From Dehalococcoidia bacterium (GTDB lineage: Bacteria > Chloroflexota > Dehalococcoidia > GIF9 > UBA5629), in the NCBI GenBank assembly GCA_028715025.1, contig JAQTLG010000049.1:1472-8966 (forward strand): 7,495 bases of DNA. Reading direction: 5' to 3'. The translations under genes were made by a program, and so were the position numbers. The stretch's first letter is position 1. Each line of letters opens with the position of its first letter. A model generated the notes under the pieces. It was not told the DNA's origin. It saw only the letters and a program-made list of their open reading frames with translations, and did not search any database. Positions 1 through 5,427 of this stretch are shown in pieces.

Positions 1-164
1 CCCAGGACCTTGCTACGGTCTTCCACTCTTTTTATAAACAGTGCCGGGTCATATCGGAAGACGCTGATCTCACGGCGGCCAGGTTGAAGCTGGTACTGGC
101 TGCACAAATAGTCCTGGCCAGGACGCTGCACCTGATGGGAATGACGGCGCCCGACAGCATGTAA
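1..164 (+). CDS. argS: Arginyl-tRNA synthetase, C-terminal end (partial)
   Basis: Only the last 53 codons and the TAA stop (162-164) are present, read in the frame that begins at base 3; the rest lies left of the window. The fragment opens with QDLATVFHSFYKQCRV, continues with ARLKLVLAAQIVLARTLHLMG and ends MTAPDSM. This matches the end of the DALR anticodon-binding domain of class I ArgRS, where a helix of the form F-H-x-F-Y-x-x-C-R-V and a terminal L-x-L-L-G-x-x-A-P-x-x-M are characteristic. ArgRS charges tRNA(Arg) with arginine in the cytoplasm. The gene reads in the same direction as trpS, 101 bases upstream of the trpS start, so two aminoacyl-tRNA synthetase genes are adjacent. The assignment rests on recognition of the conserved tail, not on an alignment. 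Confidence 0.87.
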   Translation, partial: QDLATVFHSFYKQCRVISEDADLTAARLKLVLAAQIVLARTLHLMGMTAPDSM

Positions 165-219
165 TATGCCCGCAATGACATAATAAAAAGTCCATGCAAT
201 GACGTTGTGTGCAAGGTCA

Positions 220-249
220 TTGGTTTGTAGCTGCAAATACATTTGTGAT
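220..249 (+). promoter_or_regulatory. Possible weak promoter of trpS
   Basis: The 101-base gap between argS and trpS contains TTGGTT (220-225), an 18-base spacer and TGTGAT (244-249), a poor match to the -35/-10 consensus. Transcription from it would begin about 10 bases before the trpS ATG. That would give an almost leaderless mRNA, which fits the absence of a ribosome binding site. No T-box sequence or terminator hairpin is visible in this gap. Read-through from argS is an equally good explanation. Confidence 0.2.
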
Positions 250-265
250 ACACTTTTCCCCTGTT

Positions 266-1249
266 ATGAAGAAACGGGTTTTCTCCGGCGCGCGTCCAAC
301 CGGCAGGCAGCACATCGGCAATTACATCGGGGCTATTCAAAACTATGTCAAATTGCAGGATGATTATGATTGCATCTACTGCATCGTCGATTTGCATGCG
401 CTGACAACGCTTGAAAGCACGTCCGAGCTTCAGCAGAACATTTTCGAGATGACACTTGACTGGCTGGCAGCCGGCATCGATCCCAAAAGGTCTATCATAT
501 TTGTGCAGTCACATGTTCCAGAGATAACCGAGTTGTTCACACTGCTGGGCATGCTCACGCCGCTCGGCTGGCTGCTGCGTGTCCCGACCTTCAAGGAGAA
601 GGCCAGGATGCAGCCGCAGAATGTGAACTACGGCCTGGTCGGTTATCCTGTTCTGATGGCCGCGGATATCATGCTTTATAAGTCGGACGCCGTGCCGGTG
701 GGCGAGGACCAACTGCCCCATCTCGAGATGACCAGGGAGATAGTGCGCCGATTCAATTACATCTTCGGCGAAACGTTCCCCGAGCCGCAGGCCAAGCTGA
801 CCAACTTCCCTATGGTGCGCGGCCTCGACGGCGGCCAGAAGATGGGCAAGTCATATAACAACCACATCGAGTTGGCCGCTACCCCTGAGGAGACACTGGA
901 GCGGGTGAAGACAGCCGTGACCGACCCTGCCAGACAGCGCCGCAACGATCCCGGACACCCGGAGGTCTGCAACGTTTTCAGCCTGCACAAATTCTTCAAT
1001 GAGTCTCGTATTCCTGAGATCGAGGCGCAGTGCAGGGTGGCGGGGATAGGCTGCGTCGATTGCAAGAAACTGCTGGCTTCAGGGATCAACGACAGCCTCA
1101 AGGATTTCCGTGAGAAACGAGCGAAGCTGGAGAAGGACCCCGATCATATTTATGACATCCTGGCCGACGGCGCCAGGCGTGCCCAGGCCATAGCATGCAA
1201 GACCGTCGGCGAAGTTAAGCTCAAAATGGGCCTCAGCAGGCATGACTGA
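266..1249 (+). CDS. trpS: Tryptophanyl-tRNA synthetase, with cysteine motif of the [4Fe-4S] type
   Basis: The enzyme activates tryptophan with ATP and loads it on tRNA(Trp) in the cytoplasm. The ATG at 266 gives 327 residues, the usual bacterial TrpRS length, starting MKKRVFSGARPTG. A GTG at 209 would add 19 residues that do not look like the family. Class I signatures are present: HIGN (16-19) inside PTGRQHIGNYIGA, and KMGKS (192-196) in place of canonical KMSKS. The MAADIMLY segment (131-138) contains the Asp expected to read the indole nitrogen, and VPVGEDQ follows at 143-149. Four cysteines at 235, 256, 263 and 266 have the spacing C-x20-C-x6-C-x2-C. A near-identical motif (x22, x6, x2) ligates a [4Fe-4S] cluster near the anticodon-binding region of T. 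maritima TrpRS. No Shine-Dalgarno sequence is visible before 266 (cacttttcccctgtt). The gene overlaps the downstream phosphatase gene by 8 bases. Identity is very secure; the cluster is inferred. Confidence 0.97.
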   Translation: MKKRVFSGARPTGRQHIGNYIGAIQNYVKLQDDYDCIYCIVDLHALTTLESTSELQQNIFEMTLDWLAAGIDPKRSIIFVQSHVPEITELFTLLGMLTPLGWLLRVPTFKEKARMQPQNVNYGLVGYPVLMAADIMLYKSDAVPVGEDQLPHLEMTREIVRRFNYIFGETFPEPQAKLTNFPMVRGLDGGQKMGKSYNNHIELAATPEETLERVKTAVTDPARQRRNDPGHPEVCNVFSLHKFFNESRIPEIEAQCRVAGIGCVDCKKLLASGINDSLKDFREKRAKLEKDPDHIYDILADGARRAQAIACKTVGEVKLKMGLSRHD

Positions 1250-2054
1250 GAAGCCATGCGTTACACTCCCCACATCCGTGCAGGGGCAGTCCGCCTATCA
1301 GGTGGGCAGGCAGGCAGCTGCCGAAGCGGGCAAGATACTGCGGCAGCGTTTCGGCCGTCATAACGCAACAAGGGTAAAGGGCAAGCGTGATCTGGTAACC
1401 GAAGCCGACCTGCTGTCAGAAAAAATCGTACTTGAAATCATCACCGCCGCTTTCCCCGAACACGGGATCATGTCCGAGGAAGCCGGGATCAGGCGGGAGG
1501 GCAGCGAATATACCTGGATCATCGATCCCCTGGACGGTACCAACAACTACCATTACGGGATTCCTCTGTTCTGTGTAAATATCGCCCTGGCCCGGCGCAA
1601 TGAGGTATTGATGGGAATTACCTTCGATCCCATGCGCAATGAAATATTTCGTGCTGTCAAAGGCAGAGGCGCTTATCTGAACAATAAAAGAATCAGGGTG
1701 GCGGATGTCGCCAACCTGGAGGACGCCGCCGTTGGCGTGGACCTTGGCTACGACGCGGAAAGGAGCAAAGATCTATTGGAAACGGCAATGCAGTTGTGGC
1801 CGAAGATACACTGCATGAGGTTGATCGGCTCCTCCAGCCTGGGAATGGCCTATGTGGCCGGCGGGCGGCTGAGCCTTTATTTCCACAGAAGCCTCTATCC
1901 GTGGGATTCGGCCAGCGGATTGTTGCTGGTCAGGGAAGCTGGTGGAGAGGTGACAGATTACAGCGAACGCCCTGCCACTTTCCATGATAGGGAGATCATC
2001 GCCGCCAATCCCCGACTCGGCCGCGTATTCAGAGACTGGCTGGGGCAGAAATAG
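1242..2054 (+). CDS. Inositol-1-monophosphatase family phosphatase (SuhB-like)
   Basis: The 270-residue product belongs to the Mg2+-dependent, Li+-sensitive phosphatase superfamily (inositol monophosphatase, SuhB, and some fructose-1,6-bisphosphatases and PAP phosphatases). The metal-binding motifs are all visible: DLVTEAD (50-56), SEE (78-80) with Glu80, and WIIDPLDGTNNY (92-103) with Asp95 and Asp98. RLIGSSSLGMAYVAGGR (193-209) is followed by the second motif, WDSASGLLLVREAGG (221-235), with Asp222. Length and motif order are normal for the family and nothing appears broken. The ATG at 1242 overlaps the end of trpS (ATGACTGA), so translational coupling to trpS is likely. A weak AGCAGG lies just before it. 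Substrate cannot be read from the sequence: candidates are inositol-1-phosphate, fructose-1,6-bisphosphate or NADP(H), and family members often overlap. The gene ends directly against the convergent aminotransferase gene. Confidence 0.93.
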   Translation: MTEKPCVTLPTSVQGQSAYQVGRQAAAEAGKILRQRFGRHNATRVKGKRDLVTEADLLSEKIVLEIITAAFPEHGIMSEEAGIRREGSEYTWIIDPLDGTNNYHYGIPLFCVNIALARRNEVLMGITFDPMRNEIFRAVKGRGAYLNNKRIRVADVANLEDAAVGVDLGYDAERSKDLLETAMQLWPKIHCMRLIGSSSLGMAYVAGGRLSLYFHRSLYPWDSASGLLLVREAGGEVTDYSERPATFHDREIIAANPRLGRVFRDWLGQK

Positions 2055-2065
2055 CTATTTCCTGC
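2045..2065. repeat. Palindrome at the abutting convergent stop codons
   Basis: GAAATAGCTATTTC (2048-2061) is a perfect 14-base palindrome centred exactly between the phosphatase TAG (2052-2054) and the aminotransferase TAG (complement of 2055-2057). With one bulged C the symmetry extends to GCAG...CTGC. Each gene ends in an AAA-TAG pair, so the symmetry partly follows from two Lys-stop ends meeting. The stem is AT-rich and lacks a U-tract, so a terminator role is doubtful. Confidence 0.6.
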
Positions 2066-3248
2066 GGCGTCGTGCCAGGAACTTCTTAATCCTTTTGAGG
2101 GCCTCTTCGATCTCCGGCATCGAGGTTGCATAACAACAGCGCACGTAGCCCTGCCCGCATTTTCCGAAAACCGAGCCGGGCACCACCGCCACCTTCTCCT
2201 CCGTCAGCAACTCCTCGGCAAACTCCTCCGACGTCATGCCGGTCGATGTTATATTGGGGAAGGCGTAGAAAGCGCCCTTCGGTTCGAAGCAGGAGAGTCC
2301 AAGCTCTCTGAATCCTTTTACGATAACATGCCGGCGCCTGTCATACTCGGCAAGCATGTTTTCGACTTCCTGGTTGTTAGCATCCTTCAGCGCTTCCACG
2401 GCGGCCAGTTGTCCCATGATGGGGGCGCACATCATAGTGTACTGGTGTACCTTGAGCATGGCCTCGGTAATCTCTGAGTTGGCCAGGGAAAATCCGACGC
2501 GCCATCCCGTCATTGCGAAAGCCTTGGAGAATCCGCCGATCAGAACGGTTCTATCCTTCATACCCGGCAGCCCCGCCATACAGGTATGCTCCATATCGTA
2601 GGTAAGGCGGGCGTATATCTCGTCTGAAATCACCAGCAGGTCGTGTTCGTTGGCAATTTTGGCTATTTCAAGCAGCAGCTTTCTCGGCATGACCGCCCCG
2701 GTGGGGTTGGATGGAAAGCTAAGCAGTATAGCCTTGGTCTTGCGCGTCAGCTTCTTTTTTATATCAACAGGCATCAGCTCAAAATTGTTTTTCTCGTAGG
2801 TCGGTACAAGCACAGGCACGCCCCCCGCCAGGGACACGCAAACCGGGTAGGCCACGTAATGCGGATCGGACATGATGACCTCGTCACCCGGATCGATAAT
2901 GGCCCTGAATGCCAGGTCAAGCGCTTCGCTGCTGCCCGTGGTCACTAAAATCTCCGAATTCGGATCATAATTGAGGTTATAGAATTTGTGGTGGTATTTT
3001 GCGATGGACTCTCTCAACTCGGGTATGCCCCGGTTGGAGGTGTACATGGTGAAGCCCTTTTCGATTGCCGTGATGCCGGCCTCGCGCATAGGCCAGGGTG
3101 TCACGAAATCAGGTTCGCCCACTCCGAGCGAGATGGCGCCGTCTATGGAGGATAGCAGGTCGAAATATTTCCTGATGCCCGACGGTGATATATCCCGTGC
3201 CTTTTTGGATATATGTTTACATTTGTTTTTTTTAATATGATGCGTCAT
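2055..3248 (-). CDS. Class I/II PLP-dependent aminotransferase (aspartate aminotransferase-like)
   Basis: The 397-residue product is a fold-type I aminotransferase of the aspartate aminotransferase superfamily, probably the I-gamma group, acting in cytoplasmic amino acid metabolism. Visible features are SLGVGEPDF (40-48) near the N-terminus; TGSSEALDLA (104-113) in the phosphate-binding region; SNPTG (180-184) with Asn181; and SDEIY (208-212) with Asp209 and Tyr212 contacting the PLP ring. SKAFAMTGWRVGF (241-253) carries the Schiff-base Lys242, and YVRCCYA (368-374) carries Arg370, which binds the substrate carboxylate. The ATG at 3248 is preceded by AGGAG (3256-3260 on the complement) seven bases away. 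The first ~11 residues are Lys/His/Asn-rich, extend beyond the usual family start, and include an 8-base A run. The gene lies 35 bases after the Lrp-like regulator and is likely cotranscribed with it. The amino donor and acceptor cannot be fixed by motif; aspartate, alanine, branched-chain or diaminopimelate-pathway substrates are possible. Confidence 0.92.
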   Translation of the reverse strand: MTHHIKKNKCKHISKKARDISPSGIRKYFDLLSSIDGAISLGVGEPDFVTPWPMREAGITAIEKGFTMYTSNRGIPELRESIAKYHHKFYNLNYDPNSEILVTTGSSEALDLAFRAIIDPGDEVIMSDPHYVAYPVCVSLAGGVPVLVPTYEKNNFELMPVDIKKKLTRKTKAILLSFPSNPTGAVMPRKLLLEIAKIANEHDLLVISDEIYARLTYDMEHTCMAGLPGMKDRTVLIGGFSKAFAMTGWRVGFSLANSEITEAMLKVHQYTMMCAPIMGQLAAVEALKDANNQEVENMLAEYDRRRHVIVKGFRELGLSCFEPKGAFYAFPNITSTGMTSEEFAEELLTEEKVAVVPGSVFGKCGQGYVRCCYATSMPEIEEALKRIKKFLARRRRK

Positions 3249-3255
3249 ATGGAGT

Positions 3256-3260
3256 CTCCT
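3256..3260 (-). promoter_or_regulatory. Ribosome binding site of the aminotransferase gene
   Basis: AGGAG lies seven bases before the ATG at 3248 within the short 35-base gap after the regulator gene. It supports that start and the slightly long, Lys-rich N-terminus it implies. No in-frame Met follows until residue 54. Confidence 0.7.
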
Positions 3261-3283
3261 GTAAGGGTGATGACGTGTGGAGG

Positions 3284-3772
3284 TCAGGCTACAACGCCCA
3301 ACCGCCGGGGTTCGCCGTCATCCTCGAAGATGACACCGTCCTCTTTGTATTTCTTGAGTATGAAATGGGTTATCGTGCCCTGGACGGTCTCCATGGGCGC
3401 CAGTTTTTCGGAGACGAAAATGGCAATCTCCTGCATGGTTTTGCCGGCTATGAGAATGGCCAGGTCGTAGGTGCCGGATGCCAGGAAGACCGATTTGGCC
3501 TGGGGGAAGCGATAGATTCGTTCGGCGATAGCGCCGAAACCTGTGTCACGCTGCGGGACCACCTTTACCTCAACCAGCGCCCACACCTGTTCTTCACCGA
3601 GCTTGGACCAGTTGATGACCGTCTTGTACTTGACGATAGTGCCGTCCTTCTCCGCCTTTTTGATAATCTTCTGCACATCATGGACGGGTACGCCGGTCAT
3701 TTCGGCGATCTGATCGTAGGTCAGCTTGGCATCCGTTTCTAGTGCCTCGAAGATTTTCTTTTCGTTCTCCAT
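3284..3772 (-). CDS. Lrp/AsnC-family transcriptional regulator
   Basis: The 162-residue product has the two-part layout of feast/famine (Lrp/AsnC) regulators. The N-terminal winged helix-turn-helix spans about residues 4-55 (IFEALETDAKLTYDQIAEMT, then VHDVQKIIKKAEKDGTIVKY). A RAM/AsnC ligand-sensing and oligomerisation domain covers about 63-145, with the typical GTYDLAILIAG turn (100-110) and a closing strand ITHFILKKYK. A polar tail of about 20 residues follows. The ATG at 3772 was chosen because AGGAGGC stands at ideal distance before it and homologs start at this point. An ATG at 3826 in the same frame would add 18 atypical residues and would fall upstream of the predicted transcription start. 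The gene sits between gatCA and the aminotransferase gene, all on the same strand, and has its own predicted promoter. It probably responds to an amino acid and controls the neighbouring aminotransferase, possibly itself as well. The effector is unknown. Confidence 0.92.
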   Translation of the reverse strand: MENEKKIFEALETDAKLTYDQIAEMTGVPVHDVQKIIKKAEKDGTIVKYKTVINWSKLGEEQVWALVEVKVVPQRDTGFGAIAERIYRFPQAKSVFLASGTYDLAILIAGKTMQEIAIFVSEKLAPMETVQGTITHFILKKYKEDGVIFEDDGEPRRLGVVA

Positions 3773-3775
3773 AAC

Positions 3776-3782
3776 GCCTCCT
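3776..3782 (-). promoter_or_regulatory. Strong ribosome binding site of the Lrp-like gene
   Basis: AGGAGGC lies three bases before the ATG at 3772 (GAGGAGGCGTTATG), or about six from the AGGAG core. It is the best Shine-Dalgarno match in the window. It decides the start in favour of 3772 over the in-frame ATG at 3826, which has none. Confidence 0.75.
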
Positions 3783-3811
3783 CGAACAGCCTGAATTTTC
3801 GGGTAACTCGT

Positions 3812-3820
3812 ATTATAACA
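3812..3820 (-). promoter_or_regulatory. Extended -10 promoter of the Lrp-like gene
   Basis: On the minus strand the sequence reads TGTTATAAT, a perfect -10 hexamer (3812-3817 on the complement) with the TG extension. The hexamer is 39 bases before the ATG at 3772, predicting transcription from about 3805 and a leader of some 33 bases. No good -35 hexamer is found at 16-18 bases. That position (about 3835-3840) falls inside the left arm of the palindromic repeat, so the promoter would depend on the extended -10. The same nine bases occur at the same distance before gatC. Confidence 0.6.
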
Positions 3821-3916
3821 AAACAAAACCCGTCATTGCGAGGAGCGTAGCGACGCGGCAATCTGCTGTTGAGATGATATTCCACACAAGATTGCTTCGC
3901 TACGCTCGCAATGACG
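3821..3916 (-). terminator. Possible terminator of gatCA formed by the palindromic repeat
   Basis: Read on the minus strand, the repeat forms a long GC-rich hairpin starting 44 bases after the gatA stop. It is followed directly by GGTTTTGTTTTGTT (3817-3830 on the complement), a broken U-tract. This resembles an intrinsic terminator, although the stem is longer and the loop larger than usual. The T-rich tail runs straight into the -10 of the next gene. This is inference from structure only. Confidence 0.35.
3831..3916. repeat. Intergenic palindromic repeat (CGTCATTGCGAG...CTCGCAATGACG family)
   Basis: An 86-base imperfect inverted repeat fills much of the gatA-regulator gap. The left arm (3831-3864) starts CGTCATTGCGAGGAGCGTAG and the right arm (3889-3916) ends CTACGCTCGCAATGACG. 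The arms pair except for a 3-base insert (GAG) and a short mismatch (CGC against A) in the left arm, around a 24-base loop (3865-3888). The termini CGTCATTGCG and CGCAATGACG and the inner GCAATCT/AGATTGC are hallmarks of a dispersed repeat seen in many bacterial genomes. Translated, it gives the familiar spurious peptide VIASVAKQS...RYAPRND. It encodes nothing and has no transposase; it is probably a non-autonomous or REP-like element. A detached partial end, CCGCAATGACGG, follows at 3931-3942. Confidence 0.88.
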
Positions 3917-3960
3917 TGAAAGGAAAGGATCCGCAATGACGGTATGATGGAATTGTGTTG

Positions 3961-5424
3961 TTATGCGAGTGAGGGCTTCTGTTTGTGCCAGGGGGTGGCC
4001 TGCTCGTAGGCAAAGGCGGCGCGCAACAGGGTCTCTTCGCCAAAGTGCTTGCCTATGAACTGCATACCCACAGGCAGGCCGTCTGCAAATCCGGCGGGAA
4101 TGGAGATCGCCGGAACTCCCGCGATGTTGATGGGCAATGTGCAAATATCGCTGAGGTACATTTGCAGCGGATCGTCAGACTTCTCACCGATCTGGAAGGC
4201 TACGGTGGGCGATGTGGGCGTGACCAGGACATCGTATTTCTCAAAGGCGCGGTCGAAATCACGCTTGATCAGAGTGCGAACTTTCTGTGCCTTCAGGTAA
4301 TAGGCATCGTAGTAGCCGGCGGAGAGGGCATAGGTGCCGAGCATGATACGCCGTTTGACCTCCGCGCCGAACCCGAACTGCTTGGTCTTCTCCATCGATT
4401 CCCACATGCTGGTGGTCTCACGATAGGAGTAGCCGTATTTCACACCGTCGTAGCGCGCCAAATTGGCCGATGCTTCCGAAGGAGCGAGGATATAATAGGC
4501 GGCCAGGCCGTACCTGGTATTGGGCAGGGAGACGTTCCACTCGACCAGGGCCCCCAGTTCTGCAAGCTTCTTGGCTGCGGTCTCTATCGCCTTACGGACA
4601 GCTGGCTGCATGCCCTCGACAAGGTACTCGCGCGGTACGCCGACTTTCAGTCCTTTGATATCTGTTTTCAGCGCTCTGGTATAGTCGGGCACCTCCAGCG
4701 GCACAGTGGTGGAATCGCGTTTATCATGTCCAGAGATGACGTTCATTATCAGCGCGGCATCGGTCACGTCCTTGGCCAGAGGCCCGATCTGGTCCAGCGA
4801 GCTGGCGAAGGCCACCAGCCCGTAGCGGCTGACGCGTCCGTAGGTGGGTTTGAGCCCTACAACACCGCAGAACCCTGCCGGCTGGCGTATGCTGCCACCG
4901 GTGTCGGAGCCCAGCGCATAGATGCAGGCGTCGGCGGCGACCGCCGCGGCTGAGCCGCCGCTACTCCCCCCAGGCACACAGTCCAGCTTCCAGGGATTGT
5001 GGGTGGTGAAGAAGGCCGAGTTTTCCGTGGAGGAGCCCATGGCGAACTCATCCATATTGGCCTTGCCCACCATTACAGCATTGACCGAATTGAGCTTTTC
5101 TATCACGTGGGCATTGTAAGGCGGGACGAAGTTCTCCAGCATTTTGGAGCCGCAGGTGGTGGTGATGCCCCTGGTGCACATGTTGTCCTTGATGATGGCA
5201 GGCACGCCCGTCAGGGGGCTGCACCTGCCCTCAGCAATAGCCTTGTCAGCTGCCGCAGCGCTTGCCATCGCCTGTTCGGCAGTAATGCGCATGCAGGCAC
5301 GGATCTTGCCGTCGATGGATTCGAGGTATTTTAGAACGGCACGCGTCAGCTCGACTGAAGAGAATTTTTTCTCTTTGAGCAGGGTGTGAGACTCGTGGAT
5401 GGTCAGGTGGTGAAGGTCGTTCAT
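3961..5424 (-). CDS. gatA: Asp-tRNA(Asn)/Glu-tRNA(Gln) amidotransferase subunit A
   Basis: The 487-residue product is the glutaminase subunit of GatCAB. It releases ammonia from glutamine, which is channelled to GatB to amidate Glu-tRNA(Gln) and/or Asp-tRNA(Asn). The amidase-signature catalytic triad is complete: Lys79 in PAIIKDNM, cis-Ser154 in PGGSSGGSAA and the nucleophile Ser178 in GSDTGGSIRQPAG. These positions equal those I recall for the S. aureus enzyme. KANMDEFAMGSSTENSAF (121-138) and LPVGMQFIG near the C-terminus separate GatA from generic amidases. Length is normal. The ATG at 5424 is three bases after the gatC stop, with TGGAG overlapping the end of gatC, so translation is coupled. 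The gene is followed by the repeat-containing gap. No gatB is in this window, so the third subunit must be encoded elsewhere. Confidence 0.97.
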   Translation of the reverse strand: MNDLHHLTIHESHTLLKEKKFSSVELTRAVLKYLESIDGKIRACMRITAEQAMASAAAADKAIAEGRCSPLTGVPAIIKDNMCTRGITTTCGSKMLENFVPPYNAHVIEKLNSVNAVMVGKANMDEFAMGSSTENSAFFTTHNPWKLDCVPGGSSGGSAAAVAADACIYALGSDTGGSIRQPAGFCGVVGLKPTYGRVSRYGLVAFASSLDQIGPLAKDVTDAALIMNVISGHDKRDSTTVPLEVPDYTRALKTDIKGLKVGVPREYLVEGMQPAVRKAIETAAKKLAELGALVEWNVSLPNTRYGLAAYYILAPSEASANLARYDGVKYGYSYRETTSMWESMEKTKQFGFGAEVKRRIMLGTYALSAGYYDAYYLKAQKVRTLIKRDFDRAFEKYDVLVTPTSPTVAFQIGEKSDDPLQMYLSDICTLPINIAGVPAISIPAGFADGLPVGMQFIGKHFGEETLLRAAFAYEQATPWHKQKPSLA

Positions 5425-5427
5425 GGG

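Noticed and set aside
165..265. T-box or Trp-responsive leader before trpS
   Set aside because: The 101-base gap has no T-box core sequence, no tRNA-specifier stem and no terminator hairpin.
2504..2522. CGTCATTGCGAAAGCC inside the aminotransferase gene resembles the repeat end
   Set aside because: It encodes the conserved K-A-F-A-M-T-G segment around the PLP lysine, and the similarity stops after about ten bases; coincidence is sufficient.
3773..3826. Upstream start of the Lrp-like gene at 3826
   Set aside because: The added 18 residues are not family-like and have no ribosome binding site, and the ATG would lie upstream of the predicted transcription start.
3831..3942. CRISPR-like array in the repeat region
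   Set aside because: The arms are inverted rather than direct repeats, there are no regularly sized spacers, and there are no cas genes.
3739..4144. Reading frames across the repeat (VIASVAKQS...RYAPRND-type peptide) as small genes
   Set aside because: This is the standard spurious translation of the palindromic repeat, overlapping gatA or the regulator, with no ribosome binding site.
3985..4953. Long plus-strand open frame of 322 codons opposite gatA
   Set aside because: It is the antisense shadow of a complete, motif-verified gatA; its composition (Gly/Arg/Gln-rich) mirrors the codon bias of gatA.
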